Of a stretch of DNA of 64,000 nt, positions 35,087-43,652 are shown piece by piece. Under the pieces are notes generated by a model. The model saw nothing but the letters and a program-made list of their open reading frames with translations, was not told the DNA's origin and searched no databases. The stretch is from Cyanocohniella sp. LLY (GTDB lineage Bacteria > Cyanobacteriota > Cyanobacteriia > Cyanobacteriales > Nostocaceae), in assembly GCA_022241785.1 (NCBI GenBank), contig JAKOMP010000001.1, positions 124,001-188,000 on the forward strand, in the 5' to 3' direction. Positions within the stretch are counted from its first letter, which is position 1, and each line of letters starts with the position of its first letter. The translations under genes were made by a program, and so were the position numbers.

Positions 35087-37306
35087 CTACAGCCAAAATT
35101 GGCGATCGCCTGACAGCATACTCGTAGGATAAATCCCATTTAACCGCAGATAAGCCATACGGTCTGCTCCGTAGAGGGGCATTGGCAACCGAGGAGTCTG
35201 CAATGCCCCGTGATGCAGCAACGTCAGTTTTAGAGTCGTTTCTAGAACACTTTCAATTGATACTTGGTGTCCTTCTTCACGCACTGTCAAACGTAGAGGA
35301 CGAGCCAAACCTACCCGATCTGAAACCTTAGTTGTTACCAGAACCGCTTCATGGGATGATAAACGAAGTGCCAACCCTTTTTCTGGTGAAGTCACAATTT
35401 TTTGTTGATTTAAGTTGTAAAGTCTGGGAACGCCAGATTTTTTGCACTCCACCAAAATAAATTTTGAGTTAATTGCTTTAGCCCATTCCAGTAAATGCTC
35501 AACTTCTTGACCGCAAAAAGAGCCATCCCGGTAAATTAAAACAGTTTTGTTTCTCAGTTCAGCTGCTGGAAGCAATGTTTCTAAAAGTCGTTGCGGGATT
35601 TCTTCACCAGGAATCAAAGCATCTTCCAGCTGATAGCGAATAAACTTACCTTGCCTATCATAGAGACGTACACTTGCACAGGCATTCAGAGTTCCGGGTA
35701 ACTTTTCCTTAGACTCTCTAGAAATATCTAACCCAATAAAATAGTCAGCAATTTTTAAAGGTTCAGCCAGAACGAAAGGCAAATTCCCCAGCTTTGCCAA
35801 AATTCCTGGAATCACCTGATTAAGAATTTGTCTATGGTCAACACTCTTCAATGTATCAGAATAAATTACTTGGCTAGCAATTCCGCGCCTGAGCAAATGC
35901 GAATATACTCGCTGATATAAACTACCGCCCTCGTCATTATCAGCAGCGCGATCAATCTCTGGCAGAAACGTCAAAAAGATATCAGTTGGAATCGTTACTA
36001 ATTCATCAACTGCTTTTTCCAGTTCAGCCCTGGCTTCAGCGCCACTCAACTGAGGCAATGCTTTTCTGTGAACAATTTCACTTTGAAAGCCGTAGGTTTT
36101 CAACCTTTGTTGAACTTCCTCTAAAAATTTATCTACTTTCAAATCACAAAGCTTCAAAGCGACAATGCGAATTACTCTTGAATGTTCACGATAATCATCA
36201 TGACGACTATAAACACCACCTTTAGAGAGTCCCTTAAGTACCTCACCTCTAATACCCTTAACACCTCTACCAAAAAGGAGTGGGGTTTGCTCAATCGCTA
36301 CTGGTGGATGCCAAAATAATGTTTGGTAATTACGGCTGTTAATACTACGTCCTAACTGAAATCCATAAGTGGATAGAGAAATATCTGCTTGTTTTTTATA
36401 TGTAATTAAAAGTTTTTGTCGCTCTTGGTGAATAATTTTAGTTGCCTTGAGCAACTCTCCGTATTTAACTTGCAATTGCTCAGATGTTTGGGCGGTGACA
36501 CAGGGACGCAAAGCCATTAACGGATAATGAAACTGCTTTTTGTTCTTGCCAAACTGTACAGCAACGAGGGGTTGTTCGGGGGGTGCTTCCTCTAGTTTTT
36601 GTTTACTAATTGAACCAGTTGCCTTTTCTTTTAGTTCTTTTCTGTGTTCTCCAACCGTTCCTACAATTCCAGTAATAGTACAGTTACCACCTCGTTCAAT
36701 TTCTTGAACTTTCAAACCAATTAAAAGCTTTTCTGGGTCGTGCCGATAGGGGTGATTCTCCAAGAAGTCAGCTAAATCACCCCTTGATACAATACTGCTG
36801 TGAATAGTTAAAGTTAAAGCAGGTTTTAAACCCTCTGGCAATTCAATAGTTTCTGCCCAAAAGTCTAGTTCTCGTATGACTTCTACTCCCTTATCAGCTC
36901 GAACAGTTACAGATGAAAATGGACGAGTTACTTTTAATACTTGAATAGCAAGCTGGGCAAGGATTAAAGGTGTTGCCTGTGGCTGGCGTACCCATTGAAT
37001 TGAGTAGTAGCGATCGCCAATATCTTCCTTCAATTCCTCGTGAATTTCCAAGAGTACTTTTCGCCATTCATCTTGGCTAGGCATAGGCTGACCCGGTTTA
37101 GCCAAAATAAAAAAATATCCATTGTGCCAGGTGACAATAATCCCAGGGAACTTGCGACTAAAACGGAAGCCCAAACGATTGCCATCTTGACGTTCAATCT
37201 CTGGAGTCAGTCGAAAGCACATCAAATTAGGTTGCGAGATAGTGAGCGGGAAAATTTCACTAAGAGATATTGGAGCTTGAGAAACAGAAACGGGCGTAAC
37301 AGTCAT
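35087..37306 (-). CDS. Prokaryotic Argonaute, long type with predicted active PIWI domain
   Basis: Argonaute proteins use a short nucleic-acid guide to bind and cut target DNA or RNA. The 739-residue protein has the long layout: N/L1 region, a PAZ-like domain (about residues 160-270, ending [18 protein letters not shown]), MID (about 380-505) and PIWI (about 515-735). PIWI tetrad candidates are Asp527 in FIGLDISRE, Glu568 or 569 in IPGEEIPQR, Asp594 in [12 protein letters not shown] and Asp715 in [13 protein letters not shown]. Asp527-Asp715 spacing (188) is close to that of active Argonautes. The start ATG overlaps the nuclease stop as ATGA, so they are translationally coupled. Guide type and target are not deducible. 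Confidence 0.92.
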   Translation of the reverse strand: MTVTPVSVSQAPISLSEIFPLTISQPNLMCFRLTPEIERQDGNRLGFRFSRKFPGIIVTWHNGYFFILAKPGQPMPSQDEWRKVLLEIHEELKEDIGDRYYSIQWVRQPQATPLILAQLAIQVLKVTRPFSSVTVRADKGVEVIRELDFWAETIELPEGLKPALTLTIHSSIVSRGDLADFLENHPYRHDPEKLLIGLKVQEIERGGNCTITGIVGTVGEHRKELKEKATGSISKQKLEEAPPEQPLVAVQFGKNKKQFHYPLMALRPCVTAQTSEQLQVKYGELLKATKIIHQERQKLLITYKKQADISLSTYGFQLGRSINSRNYQTLFWHPPVAIEQTPLLFGRGVKGIRGEVLKGLSKGGVYSRHDDYREHSRVIRIVALKLCDLKVDKFLEEVQQRLKTYGFQSEIVHRKALPQLSGAEARAELEKAVDELVTIPTDIFLTFLPEIDRAADNDEGGSLYQRVYSHLLRRGIASQVIYSDTLKSVDHRQILNQVIPGILAKLGNLPFVLAEPLKIADYFIGLDISRESKEKLPGTLNACASVRLYDRQGKFIRYQLEDALIPGEEIPQRLLETLLPAAELRNKTVLIYRDGSFCGQEVEHLLEWAKAINSKFILVECKKSGVPRLYNLNQQKIVTSPEKGLALRLSSHEAVLVTTKVSDRVGLARPLRLTVREEGHQVSIESVLETTLKLTLLHHGALQTPRLPMPLYGADRMAYLRLNGIYPTSMLSGDRQFWL

Positions 37307-38124
37307 GCAGAAACCTCAAGTTCAGAAAACGAACAAATTGAATTGAATGGGCAGTATTGGCAGTTAATACCTGGATTGGGAGGAAAAATTCGGCTAAATT
37401 CAGCAGGAGAATTCTTATAACGTCGCAAATCTTTCTGATGTTGTTGAGATATCCGTGCTAGTTCAATCTGAAAAGCGTTTAGGTGACTAGCTGTTGCAGT
37501 GATGGAGTCAGACCACTTCTGATTTTCCAAGTTGTAAAACGATGCCACAGCGGGTTGAGTAGGATAGAGAAAGCTTGCTGCTAGCAAGTAAACATATGCT
37601 TGTCGTCGGTCAAAGTCAGTTTGTCCCGTTTTGAAATCTAAGATGTGCAGCGTGCCATCTTGCTCTTTAAAAATGCAGTCAATAGCAGCGAATAAGTTGA
37701 ATTGATAATTACCTTGCTCAATTAAGATCGGTTCTGGAAATCCCTCATCACCTCGACTCAACTTGATAATGTTTTTCCCAAAAAGAATGGGATTTGAATG
37801 GTAGTTTTTCAGGATAAAAATCACTCGCTCTTGAACGACCGCTGACTCTTGGTTTAATTGCAGAATTTCTGCCACTTTCGTAACAGCATCACTGCGGTAC
37901 AACATCAGGGGGTCTTGATAAAATTCGTAAACTCCCCGTTGTGCCAGTAAACCAATCCGCTGTGGTGTCGTGTCAGTTGCCAAGAGGGCTGCAACTAATG
38001 GTTCACGCGATCGCGCTTTAGTAAAACCTCGCTTCATATCACAATGCCAGCGTTCTTGCCCTATTGGTGGAGCGAACTGTAACCACAGGTTGTAGCTAGC
38101 AAACGGTCGCCAAGGTGTTGGCAT
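37303..38124 (-). CDS. Cas4/RecB-like PD-(D/E)XK nuclease with iron-sulfur signature
   Basis: The 273-residue protein has a RecB/Cas4-like nuclease core: Asp149 (AAIDCIFKE), Asp163-X-Lys165 ([10 protein letters not shown]) and Gln175 with Tyr179 (RRQAYVYLL, QxxxY-type). The C-terminus has C255-X2-C258-X5-C264 in [12 protein letters not shown], exactly the C-terminal Cas4/AddB 4Fe-4S pattern; Cys28 could be the fourth ligand. It precedes the Argonaute gene with a 4-bp overlap. A good ribosome-binding site (GGAGGAAATAAA) precedes the ATG. It could process guide or target DNA with the Argonaute; this is inferred from context. No cas1, cas2 or CRISPR array is in this window. Confidence 0.88.
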   Translation of the reverse strand: MPTPWRPFASYNLWLQFAPPIGQERWHCDMKRGFTKARSREPLVAALLATDTTPQRIGLLAQRGVYEFYQDPLMLYRSDAVTKVAEILQLNQESAVVQERVIFILKNYHSNPILFGKNIIKLSRGDEGFPEPILIEQGNYQFNLFAAIDCIFKEQDGTLHILDFKTGQTDFDRRQAYVYLLAASFLYPTQPAVASFYNLENQKWSDSITATASHLNAFQIELARISQQHQKDLRRYKNSPAEFSRIFPPNPGINCQYCPFNSICSFSELEVSA

Positions 38125-38178
38125 TTTATTTCCTCCAGTAGCCTTTTATATTCACCATAGTTAATGTTCAATTTGTTT

Positions 38179-38196
38179 GTTGACTTTTTAATCAAC
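38179..38196. promoter_or_regulatory. Operator-like dyad, site 1
   Basis: GTTGACTTTTTAATCAAC is an imperfect 18-bp dyad with GTTGA and TCAAC arms. It is the partner of the better dyad 41 bp further right (centre to centre). It lies in the 148-bp gap between the divergent nuclease and XRE genes, nearer the nuclease start. A weak candidate minus-strand promoter (TTGAAC, TATAAA) lies just left of it. Confidence 0.6.
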
Positions 38197-38219
38197 TCCT
38201 TGTTCAGACGCTAACTTGT

Positions 38220-38237
38220 GTTGACTAAAAAGTCAAC
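38220..38237. promoter_or_regulatory. Operator-like dyad, site 2
   Basis: GTTGACTAAAAAGTCAAC is a perfect dyad, 7-bp arms with a 4-nt centre. It covers the -35 box of the XRE promoter, so a protein binding here would block that promoter. Its resemblance to site 1 and its location suggest autoregulation by the XRE protein. Confidence 0.72.
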
Positions 38238-38249
38238 TCCTGATATAAT
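38221..38249 (+). promoter_or_regulatory. Near-consensus sigma-70 promoter for the XRE-ImmA genes
   Basis: TTGACT (38221-38226) and TATAAT (38244-38249) are separated by exactly 17 bp and lie 24 bp upstream of the GTG at 38273. The -35 box is part of operator dyad site 2. Confidence 0.75.
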
Positions 38250-38272
38250 TTGTAGTTAAGTAGGAAAACACT

Positions 38273-38647
38273 GTGAGTCAAACTTTTGGCAAGGTTATTC
38301 GTCAAGCCCGTAGGGACAAGGGTTACAGTCAGCGTGATCTGGCAAAGTTAGTAGATGTGGATTATACATACCTGTCCAAACTGGAGAACAACCACGCCGC
38401 GTATCCCCCCAGTGAAGAGGTCATTAAGTTGTTAGTGCTAACCCTTGATTTAACTGAACGAGAAGAAGATCTGATGTATCTGGCTGGTCGAATCACAGCC
38501 GATGACGAGAAAATTTTTGGTGAACTTCTCAAGACTTATAACAAACAAGTACCTGCTTTACTACGCAGAATGCAGGAAAACCCTGATTTTGCTCAAAAAC
38601 TTCTTCGGGATGCTACACAATCAGATCAGCAGGAGAAGCCGAATTGA
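38273..38647 (+). CDS. XRE-family repressor of the accessory module
   Basis: The 124-residue protein has an N-terminal HTH_XRE domain (about residues 7-65: FGKVIRQARRDKGYSQRDLAKLVDVDYTYLSKLENN) and a helical C-terminus rich in Glu/Leu. The GTG start follows AGTAGGAAAACACT, an 8-nt spaced AGGA site. Two GTTGACT dyads lie directly upstream. The stop overlaps the next start as TTGA. The pairing with an ImmA/IrrE peptidase is the ImmR/ImmA type of inducible switch. Confidence 0.9.
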   Translation: MSQTFGKVIRQARRDKGYSQRDLAKLVDVDYTYLSKLENNHAAYPPSEEVIKLLVLTLDLTEREEDLMYLAGRITADDEKIFGELLKTYNKQVPALLRRMQENPDFAQKLLRDATQSDQQEKPN

Positions 38648-39303
38648 ATATATTTAAGCAGTATCGCTTCATTCCTAAAAGCGAAATTGAGCGTCAGGCT
38701 AATAACCTTCTCAGACGGATGCAAGCTACACCTCAATACGCTCCAAGATGGCCTTTTGATGCTACTCGTGTGGCTGATTTTTTGGATATAGGTGTTGTCT
38801 GGGAAAGCATACCACCTGATGAAAATGGATCAATAGCGGCTCTGATACTGCCTACACAGCATGAAATTGTAATCAATCAAGATGTTCCAGGACTGCACGG
38901 AGGATATGGAGAATCCACGTTAGCCCATGAAATTGGACACTGGGAACTTCACATTAACCATAACGTAGTAGGTTCTTTTGTAGAACGGCCAGAGCAGGGT
39001 ATTGAGATAAATGTGCAGCCGTTCCTATGCCGTAATGTTAGCGGACAGCTTGAAAAGATTGAGTGGCAAGCTCAATATTTTGCCAGTTGCTTACTAATGC
39101 CTCGACATAAGTTAGAAGAAACACGAAAGGGGCGTAACTTAACTAAGGAGTTTCATCTTGATGCAATGGCACATGAAATTGGAGTAACAAAAAGTAATTT
39201 GAAACATCGTTTAAAAGACCTTGACTGGATTCACATTCCTGAAAATTCTAAGCAAATTTATCTCGGTAATGCTGCACTTAGCAGGGATAGCAATTTAATT
39301 TAA
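38644..39303 (+). CDS. ImmA/IrrE-family metallopeptidase
   Basis: The 219-residue protein carries the zinc motif HEIGH (HEXXH, residues 95-99) in STLAHEIGHWELH, followed by a Glu in IEWQAQYFASCLLMP that can be the third ligand. The family cleaves XRE repressors, such as ImmR of ICEBs1 or DdrO of Deinococcus, when a signal arrives. The start is TTG in a TTGA overlap with the XRE stop, with GGAGAAG just upstream, so translation is coupled. A C-terminal helix region (about 145-200) contains another HTH-like segment, DAMAHEIGVTKSNLKHRL. It would switch on the divergent pair; that is inferred. Confidence 0.9.
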   Translation: MNIFKQYRFIPKSEIERQANNLLRRMQATPQYAPRWPFDATRVADFLDIGVVWESIPPDENGSIAALILPTQHEIVINQDVPGLHGGYGESTLAHEIGHWELHINHNVVGSFVERPEQGIEINVQPFLCRNVSGQLEKIEWQAQYFASCLLMPRHKLEETRKGRNLTKEFHLDAMAHEIGVTKSNLKHRLKDLDWIHIPENSKQIYLGNAALSRDSNLI

Positions 39304-39468
39304 ATAATCATCAAAAAGTCATTAGACTGAAAAGTTTTGCGTTCTATCAAAAATAGTGCTATGCAATACAGTTTTTTGGGAAATATACAAAAAGGGTTTT
39401 GTGAATGTACCTAAACGCTGGGTTTTGAAGCGATGATGTAGATAATCTTCTTAGTTGTTAAATATAGA

Positions 39469-39493
39469 GAGGACTAAAGTCCTCACTACAAAC
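39469..39493 (+). repeat. Dispersed palindromic repeat, copy 3
   Basis: GAGGACTAAAGTCCTC followed by ACTACAAAC, identical to the right half of the copy at 24155-24204 and one base different from 5748-5772. It marks the right end of the accessory region, before the glutathione transferase gene. Confidence 0.75.
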
Positions 39494-39495
39494 TA

Positions 39496-40194
39496 TCAGG
39501 TCTGAATTGTGTTGGCTGATTGGTTGAATAGCAATTCTCTTGATTTTTCTATATCTATTGCCTGATCTTTAAAGGCTTCTGCTTTCTGGTAGGCGCGGAT
39601 GGTGGCTGGACGCGCTTGAATTGTCTCAAACCAGCGCTTGAGATGGGGAAAGTCTTCTAGGTTTTGGCTTTGGCTTTCATACGGTACTATCCACGGATAT
39701 GCAGCGATATCAGCGATGGAATAATCACCTGCGACAAATTCTCTATCTGCTAGGCGTTTGTTGAGTACTGCATATAAGCGCCCTGTTTCTTTGACGTAGC
39801 GGTTAATGGCGTAGTCAATTTTTTCGGGTGCATATTTGTTGAAGTGATGGTTTTGTCCTGCCATTGGCCCTAGACCTCCCATCTGCCAAAATAACCACTG
39901 GAGGACTTCTACTCGACCCTGCACATCTTGGGGAATTAATTTCCCGGTTTTTTCTGCTAAATACAGCAAGATGGCCCCAGATTCAAATACGGAAATGGGC
40001 TGATCTCCACTTACAGGTTCATGGTCAACAATGGCTGGGATGCGATTGTTGGGAGAAATTTTGAGAAAGTCTGGCTGAAACTGCTCTTCAGCACCTATAT
40101 TGACAGGAATAATAGTGTATGGTAAACCGACTTCTTCGAGAAATATGGTAATTTTATGACCGTTAGGAGTCGTCCAATAATAAAGCTCAATCAT
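39496..40194 (-). CDS. Glutathione S-transferase (Ure2p/YghU-like)
   Basis: The 232-residue protein has an N-terminal thioredoxin-like GST domain (MIELYYWTTPNGHKITIFLEE) with NNRIPAIVDHEP and the ESGAILLYLAEKTGKLIP glutathione-site motif, and an all-helical C-terminal domain (WLFWQMGGLGPMAGQNHHF, SIADIAAYPWIVPYE). This is the Nu-class/YghU layout, which may act as a thiol-disulfide reductase. It is 48 bp after a nitroreductase gene on the same strand. Confidence 0.88.
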   Translation of the reverse strand: MIELYYWTTPNGHKITIFLEEVGLPYTIIPVNIGAEEQFQPDFLKISPNNRIPAIVDHEPVSGDQPISVFESGAILLYLAEKTGKLIPQDVQGRVEVLQWLFWQMGGLGPMAGQNHHFNKYAPEKIDYAINRYVKETGRLYAVLNKRLADREFVAGDYSIADIAAYPWIVPYESQSQNLEDFPHLKRWFETIQARPATIRAYQKAEAFKDQAIDIEKSRELLFNQSANTIQT

Positions 40195-40242
40195 CGGTAA
40201 TTTTCCTTTGTTTTGTGCTTTTTTGATGCAGGTGGATGTGCA

Positions 40243-40905
40243 TTAACCTTGATATGGTTGACCTATTTTGTCTACAGAGACTTTATGAGATAGTGGTAAG
40301 CGACCTGGATTTAAGCGTGGTTCGGCTGCATAACCTACAGGTACTAAAAGGGCGATCGCTAGATCTGGATCTGCTGCACCAATTACTTGTTTGACTTGTT
40401 CTTCAATCCAACCATTCATAAAACAGGTGGATAAACCTAAGCTTTCTGCGGCTAAGACTAAATGGGTTGCAGCAATAACAGCATCTTTAATGGCGTATTC
40501 CCGGCGTTTGTCTCCTAGCACCGATTGAAATTGGGGAATGGCATTTTTAAAGTAGTTTACCGTACCTTCATTCCAAGCTCCAGTAGTGATCGCCTGTTCG
40601 TAAATCGGTGTCAAGTCTTGTTCGCCTGCATGGGGATCGGCGGCAAATACAAAGGTCACAGGCGCTTGAATAATTTGCTGTTGATTCCAAGCTGCTGCTG
40701 CTAGGGCAGCTTTTTGCGCTTCATCTTGAATCAGTATGATTTGCCAATCCTGGATGTTAAAACTACTAGGTGCCGCTACGGTCAAATCTACCAATTGCTT
40801 AAGTAATTCTGGGGCGATGGGGTCTGTTTTAAAGGTTTTGATAGAACGACGTTGAAGTATAGCTTGCGGTACATCTAAAGGCCGAACCTGGGTGGTAGGA
40901 TTCAC
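40243..40905 (-). CDS. Nitroreductase family FMN-dependent oxidoreductase
   Basis: The 220-residue protein contains the FMN-binding motif ILQRRSIKTFKTDPI, AAPSSFNIQDWQIILIQD and the dimer-interface segment DAVIAATHLVLAAESLGLSTCFMNGW. Such enzymes reduce nitro-compounds or quinones with NAD(P)H. The gene has no signal peptide. The adjacent GST suggests a detoxification or redox operon, which is inference. Confidence 0.86.
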   Translation of the reverse strand: MNPTTQVRPLDVPQAILQRRSIKTFKTDPIAPELLKQLVDLTVAAPSSFNIQDWQIILIQDEAQKAALAAAAWNQQQIIQAPVTFVFAADPHAGEQDLTPIYEQAITTGAWNEGTVNYFKNAIPQFQSVLGDKRREYAIKDAVIAATHLVLAAESLGLSTCFMNGWIEEQVKQVIGAADPDLAIALLVPVGYAAEPRLNPGRLPLSHKVSVDKIGQPYQG

Positions 40906-41076
40906 GCGATTCTCCTGATAATTAAGATTGAAAAACTACTTTCCATTATGGATGAGGGAGATGAGGGAGATGAAAAACAAAGATGTTGGTAATCAGCGAA
41001 AATCTTTTCCCCCTCCACCCTGCACCCCTGTTTGTTCATCCCCGACTCCCAACTCCCCACTCCCGACTCCCCATTC

Positions 41077-41409
41077 TTATACTTGTTGAATATGCTGAAC
41101 TAAAGTTTTAGCCAAGGTGGTTTTTTGCACTGCACCCACGACTATATCAACCTGTCTTCCTTCTTTAAATACCATCAGTGTAGGAATGCTGCGAATGCCA
41201 TAATGGCTGGCAACGGTGGGGTTTTGATCTGTGTTTAGTTTGACTATTTTTACCTGTCCTGCATATTCGCCTGCCAGTTCATCAACCACTGGAGTCACCA
41301 TCCGACAAGGGCCACACCACGGTGCCCAAAAGTCCACTAATACTGGGATTGTGCTTTCCAATACTTCTTGTTTAAATGTGGCTTCTGTGACATTTGTAAC
41401 GGATGACAT
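41077..41409 (-). CDS. trxA2: Thioredoxin A2
   Basis: The 110-residue protein has the redox motif WCGPC at residues 31-35 and the cis-Pro region [12 protein letters not shown]. It is divergent from a RexT-type ArsR regulator with an inverted repeat between the genes; in Anabaena PCC 7120 RexT controls trxA2. The genes lie in the same divergent layout here, which is the reason for the name. Confidence 0.88.
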   Translation of the reverse strand: MSSVTNVTEATFKQEVLESTIPVLVDFWAPWCGPCRMVTPVVDELAGEYAGQVKIVKLNTDQNPTVASHYGIRSIPTLMVFKEGRQVDIVVGAVQKTTLAKTLVQHIQQV

Positions 41410-41433
41410 ACTTGCCCCCTTATTTTTATTCTA

Positions 41434-41454
41434 TTGTTCGGAAATATCGAACAA
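41434..41454. promoter_or_regulatory. Operator-like inverted repeat between trxA2 and rexT
   Basis: TTGTTCG (41434-41440) and CGAACAA (41448-41454) are perfect 7-bp arms with a 7-nt spacer. This is the typical shape of an ArsR/SmtB-type operator, and the site lies 25 bp upstream of trxA2 and 35 bp upstream of rexT. It is a candidate RexT-binding site. Confidence 0.72.
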
Positions 41455-41489
41455 ACAAAATATACGCCATTTTACGAGATAATGCAAGT

Positions 41490-41831
41490 ATGAGATTTTT
41501 GTATCACCCAGACAGAAAAGATATTTTTTTACCAGGAGTGCTGTATGCCTTAGGCGACCCAGTGCGGCTAGAAATTGTGAAAATTCTGGCAACCGAGGGG
41601 GAGCAGTGCTGTGCTGGGTTTGATTTTGCGATCGCTAAGTCAACTATGTCGAATCATTTTAAAATTTTACGCGAGTCAGGAGTGATCTTGACTCACAAAG
41701 AAGGTACACAACACATCAATAAATTGCGGCGTGAAGATTTAGAAATCTTATTTCCGGGGTTACTGGATGCGGTGTTGCGGTCGGCGCCACCATTGCTAAT
41801 GGATCATCGTTCAACAGTTAACAGTCGTTAG
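41490..41831 (+). CDS. rexT: Redox-sensing ArsR-family regulator RexT
   Basis: The 113-residue product (ATG at 41490) is an ArsR winged-helix protein with YALGDPVRLEIVKILA and the recognition helix region AIAKSTMSNHFKILRESGVI. The vicinal Cys40-Cys41 pair (GEQCCAGF) matches the redox-active cysteines of RexT of Anabaena PCC 7120. RexT represses trxA2 and releases it on oxidation; that mechanism comes from knowledge of the family. The divergent trxA2 neighbour supports it. The 3' end overlaps the convergent histidine kinase by 14 bp. Confidence 0.9.
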   Translation: MRFLYHPDRKDIFLPGVLYALGDPVRLEIVKILATEGEQCCAGFDFAIAKSTMSNHFKILRESGVILTHKEGTQHINKLRREDLEILFPGLLDAVLRSAPPLLMDHRSTVNSR

Positions 41832-43527
41832 ATACTTGAGAATTTTCTGGTGTTAGTTCTCTGCCATTGTTGATGTTGTTGTTTTCCTGCATTAATGGCA
41901 GTTTTATCGTAAATGTTGAACCCTGTTCTTTCCCCAAACTTTGGGCGGAAATCAGCCCACCATGCAGTTCTACTAAATGGCGGACAATAGACAATCCTAA
42001 GCCTAAGCCACCATGCGATCGCGTTGTGGTACTATCAGCTTGCCGGAAACGTTCAAAGACTTTAGGTAAAAAGTCTGAGGTAATACCAATGCCTGTATCA
42101 ATAACTTGGATTTGGGCATAGGTAGTTTTAGAGAAACGTAGAGGGGCGGCGGTGGAAGATATCTGAACTTTTTCTTGGGGAAACAACTCTTGCGGTTCCC
42201 CTTCTTCTGGTTCTATAGCTTGTAACCGGACTTCGACCTTGCCATCTGCGGGGGTAAACTTAATAGCGTTAGTGAGTAAATTCCACACTACTTGCTGTAA
42301 CCGGGCTGGATCACCACAAACCGCGCCGAGGGAAGTATCCAAGGTAGTATTTAATTCAATTCCTTTGGTTTCTGCTAAAGGTCGCACGGCCTCCAAAGCC
42401 GCCTCAATGACAGAAATCATATTAACAACAGATAAATGTAGTCTGAGCTGTCCCCGAATAATCCGCGAAACATCTAAGATATCCTCAATCAGTTTCATTT
42501 GAGACGTAGCATTTCGTTCAATAGCATCTAGGGCCCGGGCTGTAGCTTTTTCGTCAAGTTTCTTGGAACGGAGGATTTTTGACCAGCCCAACATGGAAGT
42601 CAAGGGTGTGCGGAGTTCATGGGAAAGCACGGCTAAAAACTCGTCTTTCATGCGGTTGGTGGCTTCTGCTTCTTGTCTAGCCGTTTGTTCACGAATGATT
42701 TGCGCGCGAACTTCTTCGGCTTGCTTGCGTTCAGTAATATCTTCGAGAGTCCCTACATAACCGAGTAATTCACCTTGACTGGAAAGCATTGGTGACGATC
42801 GCACCTCAACCCAACGGATACTACCATCAGCATTTTGAAACCGAAAATCTGCCGAATATTCCTGACCTTGACAAATATAAGTAGACCAAGTAGAGATCGC
42901 TCGTTCTTTTTCTTGGGGATGTACACATTCTAGCCATCCTTTGTCACAATTATCTGCCGCTGTACAGTCACAAATTTCCTGGTAGCAAGGATTCGTATAA
43001 GTAAACCGTCCCTCAGTATCCGTTTCAAAAATGCCAATGGGTGAACAAGTACTCAGTGAACGAAACCGCTCTTCACTTTGTTTGAGTTCAGTATTCATGG
43101 CGCTGAGTTGGAGTGCTTGTTCCCGGACTGCTTGTGTTTTTTTAAACAGTTCGATAAACACCGTCACTTTAGAAATCAATATATTGGTATTTAGAGGTTT
43201 TAGTAAATAATCAACGGCACCTGAAGCATAACCTTTAAACAGCATTTGGTCGCTAGTACTAAAGGCAGTCAGAAAAATAATCGGAATATGACGCGATCGC
43301 CCCCGACTACGAATTAGGGTAGCAGTTTCAAAGCCATCAATACCTGGCATTTGTACATCCAGCAGAATTACCGCAAAGTCCTGATGCAATAGACACCTTA
43401 AAGCTTCTTCTCCAGAAGTGGCTTTCACTAGGTTTTCTCCTAGTTTTTCCAAAACTGCTTCTAGTGCCAGTAAATTTTCCAGCTTATCATCCACCAAAAG
43501 GATGTTTACTTTGGGTTCCGGCTGCAT
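41818..43527 (-). CDS. Response-regulator/PAS/histidine kinase hybrid
   Basis: The 569-residue protein has an N-terminal receiver (about residues 8-122, phospho-acceptor Asp in VILLDVQMPG), a PAS/PAC sensor (about 155-275, TCSPIGIFETD to GTLEDITERKQAEE), a HisKA domain with His in FLAVLSHELRTPL, and a HATPase domain (N box NLLTNAIKF, G1 DTGIGI, G2 GGLGLGLSIV). It lies downstream of cheR and cheB on the same strand. No membrane segment is seen, so it is cytoplasmic. The signal is unknown. Confidence 0.92.
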   Translation of the reverse strand: MQPEPKVNILLVDDKLENLLALEAVLEKLGENLVKATSGEEALRCLLHQDFAVILLDVQMPGIDGFETATLIRSRGRSRHIPIIFLTAFSTSDQMLFKGYASGAVDYLLKPLNTNILISKVTVFIELFKKTQAVREQALQLSAMNTELKQSEERFRSLSTCSPIGIFETDTEGRFTYTNPCYQEICDCTAADNCDKGWLECVHPQEKERAISTWSTYICQGQEYSADFRFQNADGSIRWVEVRSSPMLSSQGELLGYVGTLEDITERKQAEEVRAQIIREQTARQEAEATNRMKDEFLAVLSHELRTPLTSMLGWSKILRSKKLDEKATARALDAIERNATSQMKLIEDILDVSRIIRGQLRLHLSVVNMISVIEAALEAVRPLAETKGIELNTTLDTSLGAVCGDPARLQQVVWNLLTNAIKFTPADGKVEVRLQAIEPEEGEPQELFPQEKVQISSTAAPLRFSKTTYAQIQVIDTGIGITSDFLPKVFERFRQADSTTTRSHGGLGLGLSIVRHLVELHGGLISAQSLGKEQGSTFTIKLPLMQENNNINNGRELTPENSQVSNDC

Positions 43528-43652
43528 GAGTTTCTTTCACTAAATGCTTGATTACAATCGCTGACAACAGCAGATTGCTTGAATTATTATGACACGACTA
43601 GCCATTTATCTTGCCCAGCTACTAACACTCAGCATTGTTATGCACGGGCCAG

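Noticed and set aside
35087-39303. Argonaute-linked CRISPR adaptation locus because of the Cas4-like nuclease
   Set aside because: No cas1, cas2, other cas gene or CRISPR repeat occurs in the window; the nuclease could be any RecB/AddB-like protein with an iron-sulfur pattern.
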